Positions 26,681 through 34,449 of a stretch of 40,186 nucleotides of DNA are shown one piece after another; position 1 is the stretch's first letter, and the number at the start of each line of letters is the position of its first letter. Source of the DNA: an uncultured Lachnospiraceae bacterium. GTDB lineage: Bacteria; Bacillota; Clostridia; Lachnospirales; Lachnospiraceae. The position numbers and the translations under genes were made by a program. The DNA lies in contig CAJUDQ010000028.1 in NCBI GenBank assembly GCA_910585215.1, positions 1-40,186 on the forward strand, in the 5' to 3' direction. Under the pieces are notes generated by a model. That model saw nothing but the letters and a program-made list of their open reading frames with translations. It was not told the DNA's origin and made no database searches.

Positions 26681-27319
26681 CTAAAGATGTTTATAGTAAT
26701 AAACTGCAAGCTGAGTGCGGTCTCTCAAGTCCAGCTTGTCAAGAATATTGCTCAGGTAATTGCGTATTGTTCCTTCACTTAAAAACAAAGCAGCAGCAAT
26801 TTCTCTGTTACTAAGGCCATCAGCAACAAGGCGGATAATCTCCAGCTCTTTTTCGCTGATGTCCTTTTCTTTATAACAATTCTTTCTTTTTTGGGAAAAT
26901 TTTTCTTCTTCCGAATGTGAAATCACTGGAAATTTTGAAATAATCTCACCGCCAAATACACTTTGTCCTGACTGTACTGCCAGAAGTGCCGGCAAAATCC
27001 CCTCAAAATCCTGTTTTAAAATATATCCCTTTGCGCCGACTTCAAGAGCTTTTACAATATATTCATCATCTTTAAAGGTGGTCAAAAATAATATTTTTGC
27101 CTCAGGATAGTCCTGATGGATTGTGGCAGCGGCTTCCAGTCCATTTACAGGCTTCATCTGAATATCCATAAGAAGTATGTCCGGATGATACTGTTTATAT
27201 AAACAGACTGCCTGTTCTCCGTTATTTCCAAGTGCAACTACTGTCTGTCCGCCTGCTTCTAGGATTGTTTTTAAAGACAGAGCAATGATTCCATCGTCGT
27301 CTACTACTAGGATATTCAT
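26681..27319 (-). CDS. NarL/LuxR-family response regulator
   Basis: 212 residues. Receiver with Asp7-Asp8-Asp9, phospho-acceptor Asp52 (ILLMDIQMKP), Thr and Lys (ILKQDF) intact. A C-terminal LuxR-type helix-turn-helix (about 148-212) reads ELEIIRLVADGLSNREIAAALFLSEGTIRNYLSNILDKL. Its ATG overlaps the upstream kinase stop by 4 bases, so it is the cognate regulator. Similar pairs (LiaRS, DesKR-like) sense envelope stress, but the signal here is unknown. Confidence 0.95.
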   Translation of the reverse strand: MNILVVDDDGIIALSLKTILEAGGQTVVALGNNGEQAVCLYKQYHPDILLMDIQMKPVNGLEAAATIHQDYPEAKILFLTTFKDDEYIVKALEVGAKGYILKQDFEGILPALLAVQSGQSVFGGEIISKFPVISHSEEEKFSQKRKNCYKEKDISEKELEIIRLVADGLSNREIAAALFLSEGTIRNYLSNILDKLDLRDRTQLAVYYYKHL

Positions 27320-28422
27320 GATTTTTCCTCCTGTTGATAATTTTGTTTTGGGACAGAAATAAAAATTCGAAATCCATTTTGACAGGAAAAATAAATAAGA
27401 CCCTGCAGGCTCTGAATTCTGTCCTCCATATTTTTTAAACCAATTCCGGCTCTTTTCTGATGAGGTTCTACATTTGAATGGCCATTGTCCTCAATAATAA
27501 GCTGATAATAGTTGGAGAGTTCTCTTGCCGTGATTTTGATTATATTAGCGTCAGAGTGCTTTTGAATATTGGTCAAAGCCTCCCGAAGTACTGCAATAAA
27601 GCTGTATGCAATCTGTTCTGGCAAATTTTTCGGCAAATCACAGAAAACCTCCATTTCGTAACCATTTATTTTCGAAGTGATATGATAAAGTGAAGCTTCA
27701 AAATCAATACTTTGTCTGTGCAGGTCATGAACACTGTTTCGGATACTGGTCATAGCTTCGTCAAGACTGTCTTTTAGCGGAAGCAGCAGGGGATATGTTT
27801 CTGTATTTTTATATACGGCAAGCAGAGCGCCAAGTTGTAAGATGGAGCGGGAAAGTGTATGTCCGACATTGTCATGAATTTCTCTGGCAATACGGTTTCT
27901 TTCACTTAAAGTAGCAACCTGTATTTCGTGGTCCTGTCGTTCTTGAAGCATATCGTAACGGGTTTTTAACAGCTTTTGTTCTTCAAAATATTCATCTCTT
28001 GAACAGATTGTCTGTTTTTTGAACAGATTCCGTTCGTTTAAAACAGATGCCATATGAACAGACAAGAGAAGAAGCAGAACAAAAAGAAGTACTAAAAGGG
28101 GAGTATCAGAAATATGAAAAAAGAAAAAAAATGCAACAGCAAATAAAAGGATTTTTTCATAGATAATCAGAGAATCCTTTTTTAAAATTATCTGATAAAC
28201 TATAGTTCCCGTGTAGGCTCCAAGATATGGAAAAAACAAGGTAATTACAGCAAAGCATACAGAAAGAACCAAATTAAAACAGCGATATTCCATAAATACT
28301 CCCAGAGAACTTAAAATAAATCCTGTGAGAATATACGCAGTGACATTTATATTTATAGAAAAACCAATAAGCAGAACAGAGGGAATTGACCAAAGTATCC
28401 CTCGTTCAAAAAATTCATTCAT
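27316..28422 (-). CDS. HisKA_3-type sensor histidine kinase
   Basis: 368 residues with four to five N-terminal membrane helices and almost no extracellular loop (an intramembrane-sensing design), then a coiled-coil linker and the HisKA_3 motif RNRIAREIHDNVGHTLS with phospho-acceptor His183. The HATPase domain has N-box LREALTNIQKHS and G-box IEDNGHSN...GIGLKNMEDRI. All catalytic residues look intact, in contrast to the sensor of the neighbouring operon. AAAAGGAG precedes the ATG. Confidence 0.94.
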   Translation of the reverse strand: MNEFFERGILWSIPSVLLIGFSININVTAYILTGFILSSLGVFMEYRCFNLVLSVCFAVITLFFPYLGAYTGTIVYQIILKKDSLIIYEKILLFAVAFFFFFHISDTPLLVLLFVLLLLLSVHMASVLNERNLFKKQTICSRDEYFEEQKLLKTRYDMLQERQDHEIQVATLSERNRIAREIHDNVGHTLSRSILQLGALLAVYKNTETYPLLLPLKDSLDEAMTSIRNSVHDLHRQSIDFEASLYHITSKINGYEMEVFCDLPKNLPEQIAYSFIAVLREALTNIQKHSDANIIKITARELSNYYQLIIEDNGHSNVEPHQKRAGIGLKNMEDRIQSLQGLIYFSCQNGFRIFISVPKQNYQQEEKS

Positions 28423-28463
28423 GATAAGGAAACTCCTTTTGTAATAGATATTTTATAGAAAGA

Positions 28464-28492
28464 ATTATAGCATTAGAAAAAAATTTTGGCAA
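28464..28492 (-). promoter_or_regulatory. Sigma-A-type promoter for the NarL-type two-component pair
   Basis: Minus-strand TTGCCA (28492-28487), 17-base spacer, TATAAT (28469-28464). It is about 40 bases upstream of the kinase ATG. No obvious palindromic operator overlaps it. Confidence 0.75.
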
Positions 28493-28529
28493 TTAAGAAA
28501 TTTTTTGGAAAAGAGATAAAATTTTGTGC

Positions 28530-28558
28530 TTGTAAAAATTCTGAGGATGAAGTAAAAT
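28530..28558 (+). promoter_or_regulatory. Candidate promoter for the SseB-like gene
   Basis: TTGTAA at 28530-28535, 17 bases, TAAAAT at 28553-28558. The predicted leader is about 155 nt and holds two clear stem-loops: AGCTCT/AGAGCT at 28622-28636 and ATAGGAAAC/GTTTCTTAT at 28642-28667. The rest of the 296-base gap (28423-28718) is A/T-rich and contains no convincing gene. Confidence 0.55.
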
Positions 28559-28718
28559 ATTTTTAGAACAGGGTGCACATATTCTATAAGTTTGCAGGCC
28601 TTTTGTACTTTGTTTAGAAATAGCTCTGTAAGAGCTGCGTCATAGGAAACATGGAGTGGTTTCTTATGAAATAAAAGAAAAAGAAAAAGCACAGCAGATT
28701 GCAGATTGAGAGGAAGAA

Positions 28719-29498
28719 ATGACAGAACAGGAATTTATAAAAAAATTACCAACTATAGACAATTATTATGTAATATTTTGTGATTTTACAAAAATGCCTT
28801 ATGCAGAGTGTGACGAACAGACATTTGATGATAAAGCATTTATTTTTTTAAAAGAATCTATGGCAAAAAAGTTTGTAGAGGAATATAAAGAAGACGGAAT
28901 GATTTTGTCCATACGAACAGTAACACGGGCAGAGATACTCGGTTTTCTCACATCTTTGCCTCTTCTTGGTATCAATATGGCAAGTTTTCGTGGAAACGAG
29001 ACACATAATATTCAGCTTGATAATATAGTGAAGAGAGAATATAAAGAAGATACTCCAAAGCCGGTTGAGAATCCTTCTCTGCAGCTTAGCATGATTTATT
29101 TTATGCAGGCTGTACGTACAGCAGAAACAGACGAGGAACGCATGATTGCCAGACAGTTTGAGGAAGAAATGATGGTAAATATTGCCAGAGGTCATTTTCT
29201 TGTTCCGTCAAAAGAAATAGATGAAATAGATGAGGAAGGAAACAAAAAAGTCGCTTTTCTTCAGGTAAAAAATAACAATGGAGATGTGTTTATTCCGTTA
29301 TTTACAGATATTAATGAATATTTTAAATTTAATTCTCAGGATGGAACAATGAAATTTCTTGTGCTGGATTTTAAGAAAATTTATAGTATTAAAGTACCGC
29401 AGCTTGCCGGATTTATTATTAATCCGGGAACCATATCTGTTTTGTTGAATGAACAGCATTTAAATGCGATATATCAGGCTTTTGGTGAAGAAGGGTAA
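28719..29498 (+). CDS. SseB-like protein
   Basis: 259-residue cytosolic protein whose C-terminal half (about 130-255) matches the SseB N-terminal domain family: RGHFLVPSKE, VFIPLFTDINEYFKF, then GFIINPGTISVLLN. The N-terminal half is a second, more divergent copy of the same kind of fold. The family has no proven biochemical activity. The ATG follows GAGAGGAAGAA. It is a single-gene unit ended by the long inverted repeat downstream. Confidence 0.8.
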   Translation: MTEQEFIKKLPTIDNYYVIFCDFTKMPYAECDEQTFDDKAFIFLKESMAKKFVEEYKEDGMILSIRTVTRAEILGFLTSLPLLGINMASFRGNETHNIQLDNIVKREYKEDTPKPVENPSLQLSMIYFMQAVRTAETDEERMIARQFEEEMMVNIARGHFLVPSKEIDEIDEEGNKKVAFLQVKNNNGDVFIPLFTDINEYFKFNSQDGTMKFLVLDFKKIYSIKVPQLAGFIINPGTISVLLNEQHLNAIYQAFGEEG

Positions 29499-29503
29499 CG
29501 AAA

Positions 29504-29604
29504 GGAGACTGTTGCAAAATAATAGTCGGACACAATATATTGTTTCTCAATAAGGAATTGTAATATATATTGTGCCGGAAGCTATTTTTGCAGCAGCCCC
29601 TTTT
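29504..29604 (+). repeat. Long imperfect inverted repeat, probable terminator
   Basis: About 37-base arms: left arm at 29504-29540 (core CTGTTGCAAAATA and GGACACAATATAT) against right arm at 29565-29602 (core ATATATTGTGCC and TTTTTGCAGCAG), with a loop of about 24 bases. It is followed by TTTTG and T5, so it can end sseB transcription, but it is far longer than a normal terminator. The arm ends resemble the CTGTTGCAAA end of some insertion-sequence inverted repeats, though no transposase is present. Confidence 0.68.
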
Positions 29605-29643
29605 GTTTTTGCAAAAAACAGTTTCTATTTTATGTGTAAGAGT

Positions 29644-30243
29644 TTAAAAAGCAGACAACAGTTTTGCTTTTGACAGAGCTTTTCTGACTGCAAGTGAAAT
29701 AAAGTATGCAAGGGCAACAGAAGCGATATCTTTTGGAATATAAGGCAGAGATACAAGAAGCATGCTTTTAAAAAAGGCAGTATCAGATATAATGGAAAAC
29801 TGAAGGATTCCAATCAGATGACATAAAATCAATCCGATAAGAGAGGCAGCAATGGCAACAGCTGCCTTTGACGCTGCAGAATGAAAGCTTCGGGACAGTT
29901 TCATTCCAAGTCCACTGAAAAAGGAAAGCAGCAGAAAGCCGATAATAAATCCGCCTGTAGGGCCAAACAATACAGAAGGTCCTGCCATAAATTTGTTATA
30001 TACCGGAATACCGATAAATCCAAGCAATATGTATACAGAACAGCAGGCTGTTCCCAGCTTCTGGCATAATACAAAACCAATAAATGCCATGGCAAAGGTC
30101 TGCAAGGTGGCAGGGACACCGAACAGCTCTATACCAATTGGAATAGCTGAAATAATGGATATAAAGGCAGTAAAAATACCAATCACACCAATGGTTTCTG
30201 CCGATATCTTTGATTTTGAAAGAACGGTTACTTTTTCGGACAT
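29644..30243 (-). CDS. bioY: Biotin transporter substrate-binding component BioY
   Basis: 199-residue ECF S-component with six membrane helices. Family signatures are IGIELFGVPATLQTFAMAFIGFVL and IGIPVYNKFMAGPSVLFGPTGGFIIGF. BioY binds biotin and works alone or with the shared EcfAAT module, which is not encoded here. Single-gene unit under a BirA-type operator that overlaps its promoter, which independently supports the biotin assignment. Confidence 0.96.
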   Translation of the reverse strand: MSEKVTVLSKSKISAETIGVIGIFTAFISIISAIPIGIELFGVPATLQTFAMAFIGFVLCQKLGTACCSVYILLGFIGIPVYNKFMAGPSVLFGPTGGFIIGFLLLSFFSGLGMKLSRSFHSAASKAAVAIAASLIGLILCHLIGILQFSIISDTAFFKSMLLVSLPYIPKDIASVALAYFISLAVRKALSKAKLLSAF

Positions 30244-30300
30244 AATAAAATTCTCACTTTCTGTTTTTATATTTTATTTACAGCCTGAGAGGCTTTTTTT

Positions 30301-30329
30301 ATTATGCAATAAAATACATAAAATGTCAA
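30301..30329 (-). promoter_or_regulatory. Sigma-A-type promoter for bioY
   Basis: Minus-strand TTGACA (30329-30324), 17 bases, CATAAT (30306-30301). The whole -35 box lies in one half-site of the BirA-type operator, so repressor and polymerase binding should exclude each other. Confidence 0.8.
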
Positions 30330-30355
30330 CTTAAAAATATAAAAAGTTGACATTT
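30321..30355. promoter_or_regulatory. BirA-type biotin operator
   Basis: Perfect 12-base inverted repeat, AAATGTCAACTT (30321-30332) and AAGTTGACATTT (30344-30355). Read as TGTCAAC-N15-GTTGACA it fits the known Firmicute BirA operator form (TGTnAAC, 14-16 base spacer, GTTnACA). It sits over the bioY -35 region and upstream of the oppositely oriented sulP promoter. The bifunctional BirA repressor/ligase is not in this window. Confidence 0.82.
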
Positions 30356-30366
30356 CAAAATACTGT

Positions 30367-30395
30367 TTGCATATCCAAAACAAAGCTGATATAAT
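30367..30395 (+). promoter_or_regulatory. Sigma-A-type promoter for the SulP transporter
   Basis: TTGCAT at 30367-30372, 17 bases, consensus TATAAT at 30390-30395. It begins 12 bases beyond the BirA-type operator, so biotin control of this promoter is possible but less direct than for bioY. Confidence 0.75.
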
Positions 30396-30451
30396 AAAAA
30401 CGCTTTTCAACTGTATATTTTTAAGTGTAAAGAAAGAATAAAAGAGGTATT

Positions 30452-32614
30452 ATGGTGAATATTTCATTATTTCCAACTTTAAAAGACTACAAAAAAGAAT
30501 ATCTTTCAAAAGATATTTTTGCAGGAATTATTATTGCTGCAATGTCAATTCCTATTTCTATGGGTTATGCAGAGGTAGCGGGTATGCCGCCAGTCTATGG
30601 TCTGTATGGTTCTATTCTTCCAATTTTGTTTTTCGCTCTTTTTTCAACTTCAAGACAATTTATTTTCGGTGTAGATGCTGCGCCGGCAGCGATAGCAGGC
30701 AGTCTTCTGGTTACGATGAATATTCCTTATGGTTCCGAGCAGGCGGTGAAAATCATTCCCGTAATTGCTTTGTTTACAGGATTGTGGCTTTTACTTTTTT
30801 ACATATTAAAGGCAGGAAAAATACTTGGATATATTTCTACTCCGGTAATGGGAGGTTTTATCAGCGGGATAGCGGTGACGATTATTATGATGCAAATACC
30901 AAAACTTATGGGTGGCTCGTCAGGACATGGTGAATGTCTGGAACTGGCAGCAAAAATTATAGATACCTGTCAGTCTGCAAATTATCTCTCTCTTGGACTG
31001 GGAGCAGGCACGCTTGTTCTTTTGTTAGTCTTTAAAAAGCTTTTCCCGAAATTTCCAATGGCGATTGTTGCAATGCTGGCGGGAGCTGGAGCAGAAAGAA
31101 TATTTTCTCTTGACAATTATGGGGTTAAGCTTCTCTCAGCAGTAGAGCCAGGTCTTCCCAAACTTTTTCTGCCAGATATTTTTTCCACAGATATTACACA
31201 GCTTTTGGGAACCAGTCTGACGATTGCGGTGGTCGTTATGGCTGAAACTCTGCTTGCAGAAAATAATTTTGCTTTTAAAAATGGTTATCCACTGAGGGAT
31301 AACTGTGAAATTCTTGCCTGTGCTGCTGGAAATCTTGCAAGCGCATTTTCCGGCTCCTGTCCGGTAAACGGCAGCGTGTCGAGAACTGCAATGGGGGAAC
31401 AATATGGAGGAAAAACACAAATGATGTCTGTGGTGGCAGGTTTGCTTATGATCCTGCTGTTGGTGTTCGGAACTGGATTTATAGGTTTTCTTCCTGTGCC
31501 GGTATTGACTGCAATTGTGATTTCTGCGCTTATGAGTGTGATAGAACTGCCTCTGGCAAAGCGTCTGTATAAGGTGAATCGGGTGGAATTTTTGATTTTT
31601 ATGGGGGCTTTGATTGGTGTTCTTCTGCTTGGTACAATTTATGGTGTAGTAATTGGACTTATTTTATCTTTTGTCAATGTGGTTTTAAGTGCAGCAAAGC
31701 CGACAAAATCTTTTCAGGGCATGATACCCGGACATGAAAACTTCTATGATTTGAGCAGAAATATATATGCAAGACCCGTCAAAAATACTGTGATTTATAA
31801 ATTTAATGGCAATCTGTTTTTCGCAAATATAAATACTTTTATCAGTGATTTGGAAAACAGTATTACGGACAGTGTGAATTGTATTATTGTAGATGCTTCT
31901 GGAATTAACAGTATCGATATTACGGCGGCAGATTATATTAAGACTTTTGATGAAAATCTGAGACGACGGAAAATTAAATTTTATCTTACAGAGCATACTG
32001 CTGAGGTAAATGACCAGCTTAGAACACTTGGACTGGGAGAATTGATTGAAAAAGGTATGGTCAGAAGAACAGTTACTACGGCATTGAAAGAAATAGGATA
32101 TGAACCTCCCTTTCCACTTGAGGGAGTAGATGAAGAGATGCTGCTTGGACTGGCGTTTATCAGCGCAGAGGAACAAAATTCGCTTCAGGAATTTATCTGG
32201 GCATTTGGCAGAGATGCAGGAAAGCAGATGGAGAAAAATGTACAGAGAATTTTAAGTACAATTGATATGGAGAGTTTTCAAAAAGTATCCGAGCAGAACC
32301 TTGGCAAGCTGACACATTTATGGAAAAAACTCAGTACTTTTGACGAGGATGAGCTTTTGGAACGTCTTGAAATGCATCTGACTGAGATTTCCGAAAGACT
32401 TGGAATCAGTGAAGCGGAAATTGTGGAAAACATTGAGAAACGGAGGCTGGAATTAAAAAATGCATTAAAGCAGAATCCAAAAGCTTATGAAATGCTGCAG
32501 GAATATGAGAAAAAGGTGGAAAATCAGCTTGAGGAGCAGAATCCCGAGGAATACAGGCATCTGAAGGAGCTGCGTGAAAAAGGAAGGTTGAAAATAAAGG
32601 AAATAACAAAATAA
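30452..32614 (+). CDS. SulP-family anion transporter with STAS domain and C-terminal extension
   Basis: 720 residues. The SulP membrane domain (about 1-420) has the signature SIPISMGYAEVAGMPPVYGLYGSI and later CPVNGSVSRTAMGEQYGGKTQ. A STAS domain (about 440-545, CIIVDASGINSIDITAADYI) follows. SulP proteins carry sulfate, bicarbonate or other anions; which one cannot be told here. Residues about 560-720 are an added charged, coiled-coil-like tail (SLQEFIWAFGRDAGKQME, then Lys/Glu-rich helices) that I do not recognise. ATG 30452 follows AAAGAGGT; a GTG codon is next to it. Confidence 0.9.
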   Translation: MVNISLFPTLKDYKKEYLSKDIFAGIIIAAMSIPISMGYAEVAGMPPVYGLYGSILPILFFALFSTSRQFIFGVDAAPAAIAGSLLVTMNIPYGSEQAVKIIPVIALFTGLWLLLFYILKAGKILGYISTPVMGGFISGIAVTIIMMQIPKLMGGSSGHGECLELAAKIIDTCQSANYLSLGLGAGTLVLLLVFKKLFPKFPMAIVAMLAGAGAERIFSLDNYGVKLLSAVEPGLPKLFLPDIFSTDITQLLGTSLTIAVVVMAETLLAENNFAFKNGYPLRDNCEILACAAGNLASAFSGSCPVNGSVSRTAMGEQYGGKTQMMSVVAGLLMILLLVFGTGFIGFLPVPVLTAIVISALMSVIELPLAKRLYKVNRVEFLIFMGALIGVLLLGTIYGVVIGLILSFVNVVLSAAKPTKSFQGMIPGHENFYDLSRNIYARPVKNTVIYKFNGNLFFANINTFISDLENSITDSVNCIIVDASGINSIDITAADYIKTFDENLRRRKIKFYLTEHTAEVNDQLRTLGLGELIEKGMVRRTVTTALKEIGYEPPFPLEGVDEEMLLGLAFISAEEQNSLQEFIWAFGRDAGKQMEKNVQRILSTIDMESFQKVSEQNLGKLTHLWKKLSTFDEDELLERLEMHLTEISERLGISEAEIVENIEKRRLELKNALKQNPKAYEMLQEYEKKVENQLEEQNPEEYRHLKELREKGRLKIKEITK

Positions 32615-32726
32615 TTTTCTATTGCCTTTTAAATAAAAATATGGTAAGCTAAAGCGTGTTTAAAAATTCAATTATGCCAAAGTCATAATATGAATTTTGG
32701 GCTATATATTTAAGGAGGATTTATTC

Positions 32727-32870
32727 ATGAAACACATAAAGACATTAAGTACAAGAAATTTAAAAAATACAATGGTAAACGGCGGCTGCGGCGAGTGTCA
32801 GACCTCTTGTCAGTCCGCATGTAAAACATCTTGTACCGTCGGCAATCAGAGCTGTGAAAACAGCAAATAG
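32727..32870 (+). CDS. scfA: SCIFF ranthipeptide precursor
   Basis: 47-residue precursor, too short for most gene finders. Leader MKHIKTLSTRNLKNTMVNGG precedes a core with six cysteines (21, 24, 28, 32, 36, 43), the 'six cysteines in forty-five residues' pattern conserved across Clostridia. The maturase forms thioether links from Cys sulfur to non-alpha carbons. TAAGGAGGATT precedes the ATG. I see no convincing promoter in the 112-base gap after the SulP gene. Confidence 0.95.
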   Translation: MKHIKTLSTRNLKNTMVNGGCGECQTSCQSACKTSCTVGNQSCENSK

Positions 32871-32891
32871 GCGGAATACAGATATTGCTAC

Positions 32892-32917
32892 ATAGGCAGC
32901 GGCCGGCCGCTGCCTAT
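32892..32917 (+). promoter_or_regulatory. GC-rich palindrome between SCIFF precursor and maturase
   Basis: A perfect 26-base palindrome: ATAGGCAGCGGCC followed directly by its reverse complement. As RNA it forms an 11-base-pair stem with a four-base loop. It is strikingly GC-rich for this genome and has no T run, so it is more likely a stability or processing element, or a partial attenuator, than a full terminator. Confidence 0.8.
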
Positions 32918-32948
32918 ACTGTTATGGGCAATTGAAAGGGGATTTATT

Positions 32949-34313
32949 TTGATTCACAGATATAAAAATAATGGCTATAATATTGTTTTAGACGTGAATA
33001 GTGGCTCCGTTCATGTAGTAGACGATGCGACTTATGAGATACTGCCGTTATTTGAAGAAGGAAAAAGCAGAGAAGAAATTGTAAACAAGCTGAAAGAAAA
33101 CTATACAGTTTCAGAGATTGAAGAGGCTGTGACGGAAATAGAAGAGTTAAAAGAACAGGGCAGTCTGTTTTCTGAAGATATTTATGGACAGTATATCAAA
33201 GATTTCAAGAAGCGAAAAACTGTAGTAAAGGCAATGTGTCTTCACATTGCCCATGATTGTAATCTTGCCTGCAAATACTGTTTTGCAGAAGAGGGAGAAT
33301 ATCATGGACGGCGGGCGCTTATGAGCTATGAGGTAGGCAGAAAAGCACTTGATTTTCTGATACAAAACTCCGGCAACAGAGTCAATCTTGAGGTTGATTT
33401 TTTCGGCGGGGAGCCGCTTATGAACTGGGAAGTTGTAAAAAAGCTGGTGGAATACGGGCGTTCGAAGGAGAAAGAATGTAACAAAAAATTCCGCTTTACT
33501 CTGACTACAAATGGTGTTCTTTTAAATGATGAAATTATGGAATTTGCCAATCAGGAAATGGCAAATGTGGTGCTAAGCCTTGACGGAAGAAAAAATATCA
33601 ATGATAAAATGCGACCGTTTCGAAACGGAAAGGGCAGTTATGACCTGATTGTTCCAAAATTTCAAAAATTTGCCAGACTACGGGAGGAGGCAGGACTTGC
33701 CTATTATGTAAGAGGCACTTTTACAAGGGACAACCTTGATTTTTCAGAAGATATCTTGCATTATGCGGATTTGGGATTTCATCAGATGTCCATAGAACCG
33801 GTAGTAGGGCAGCCAGATGAACCATATGCTATCAGGGAAGAGGATTTGCCGAAAATCATGGAAGAATATGAACGGCTGGCGGTAGAACTTTTGAAGCGCA
33901 AAAAAGAGGGAAGAGGAGTAAATTTCTTCCATTTTATGATAGATTTGGAACAGGGGCCATGTGTGGCCAAGCGTTTGTCTGGCTGTGGTTCAGGAACAGA
34001 ATATCTGGCTGTTACTCCATGGGGTGATTTTTATCCATGTCATCAGTTTGTAGGAAATGAAGAATTTTTGATGGGAAATGTGGAGGAAGGAATTACCCGC
34101 ACAGATATTCAGGATGAATTTAAGCTTTGTAATGTATATGCAAAGCCAAAATGCAGAGAATGTTTTGCAAGGTATTATTGCAGCGGCGGCTGTGCAGCAA
34201 ATGCATTTCAGTTTCATGGAAGCATAAATGATGCCTATGATTTAGGCTGTGAAATGCAAAAGAAACGTGTGGAATGTGCGATTATGATGAAGGCGGCAGA
34301 AGCCTGTGAGTAA
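32949..34313 (+). CDS. scfB: SCIFF peptide radical SAM maturase
   Basis: 454-residue radical SAM/SPASM enzyme that installs thioether crosslinks in the SCIFF peptide. The N-terminal RiPP-recognition-like domain (IHRYKNNGYNIVLDVNSGSVHVVDDATYE) is followed by the radical SAM cluster motif C104-x3-C108-x2-C111 (CNLACKYC). The SPASM region holds auxiliary-cluster cysteines (GCGSGTEY...YPCHQF, then CRECFARYYCSGGC). It starts at TTG 32949 after GAAAGGGG, consistent with the IHRYK start of the family. The TTG start and the preceding hairpin would both lower maturase output relative to the precursor. Confidence 0.95.
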   Translation: MIHRYKNNGYNIVLDVNSGSVHVVDDATYEILPLFEEGKSREEIVNKLKENYTVSEIEEAVTEIEELKEQGSLFSEDIYGQYIKDFKKRKTVVKAMCLHIAHDCNLACKYCFAEEGEYHGRRALMSYEVGRKALDFLIQNSGNRVNLEVDFFGGEPLMNWEVVKKLVEYGRSKEKECNKKFRFTLTTNGVLLNDEIMEFANQEMANVVLSLDGRKNINDKMRPFRNGKGSYDLIVPKFQKFARLREEAGLAYYVRGTFTRDNLDFSEDILHYADLGFHQMSIEPVVGQPDEPYAIREEDLPKIMEEYERLAVELLKRKKEGRGVNFFHFMIDLEQGPCVAKRLSGCGSGTEYLAVTPWGDFYPCHQFVGNEEFLMGNVEEGITRTDIQDEFKLCNVYAKPKCRECFARYYCSGGCAANAFQFHGSINDAYDLGCEMQKKRVECAIMMKAAEACE

Positions 34314-34386
34314 GTCAGGCAATGAAAGTTCCAGAAATCACAAATAAAAATTAAAAATCAAATTTAAGAAAGGAAAAGCTATTTAG

Positions 34387-34430
34387 ATGCAATCACTTAC
34401 CATCTGACATATATATTTGTATATGTTTTT
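34387..34430 (+). promoter_or_regulatory. Possible leader (mini-ORF plus AT hairpin) before secDF
   Basis: A 6-codon reading frame (MQSLTI, ATG 34387 to TGA 34405-34407) follows AAGAAAGGAAAAG. It ends exactly where an AT-rich hairpin begins (ACATATA/TATATGT, 34407-34426), and TTTT follows. This is the geometry of a leader attenuator, but the stem is weak and the ribosome site is poorly spaced, so it may be chance. Confidence 0.3.
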
Positions 34431-34449
34431 AGTAGCAGGAATCTTTAAC

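Noticed and set aside
28651..28674. Seven-codon frame MEWFLMK in the leader of the SseB-like gene as a leader peptide
   Set aside because: No proper ribosome site, and it lies inside the loop and arm of a better-supported hairpin.
30282..30302. AGCCT-GAG-AGGCT hairpin followed by T8 on the plus strand, resembling a terminator
   Set aside because: No plus-strand gene reads into it; it lies in the bioY leader between promoter and start codon, with only a 5-base-pair stem.
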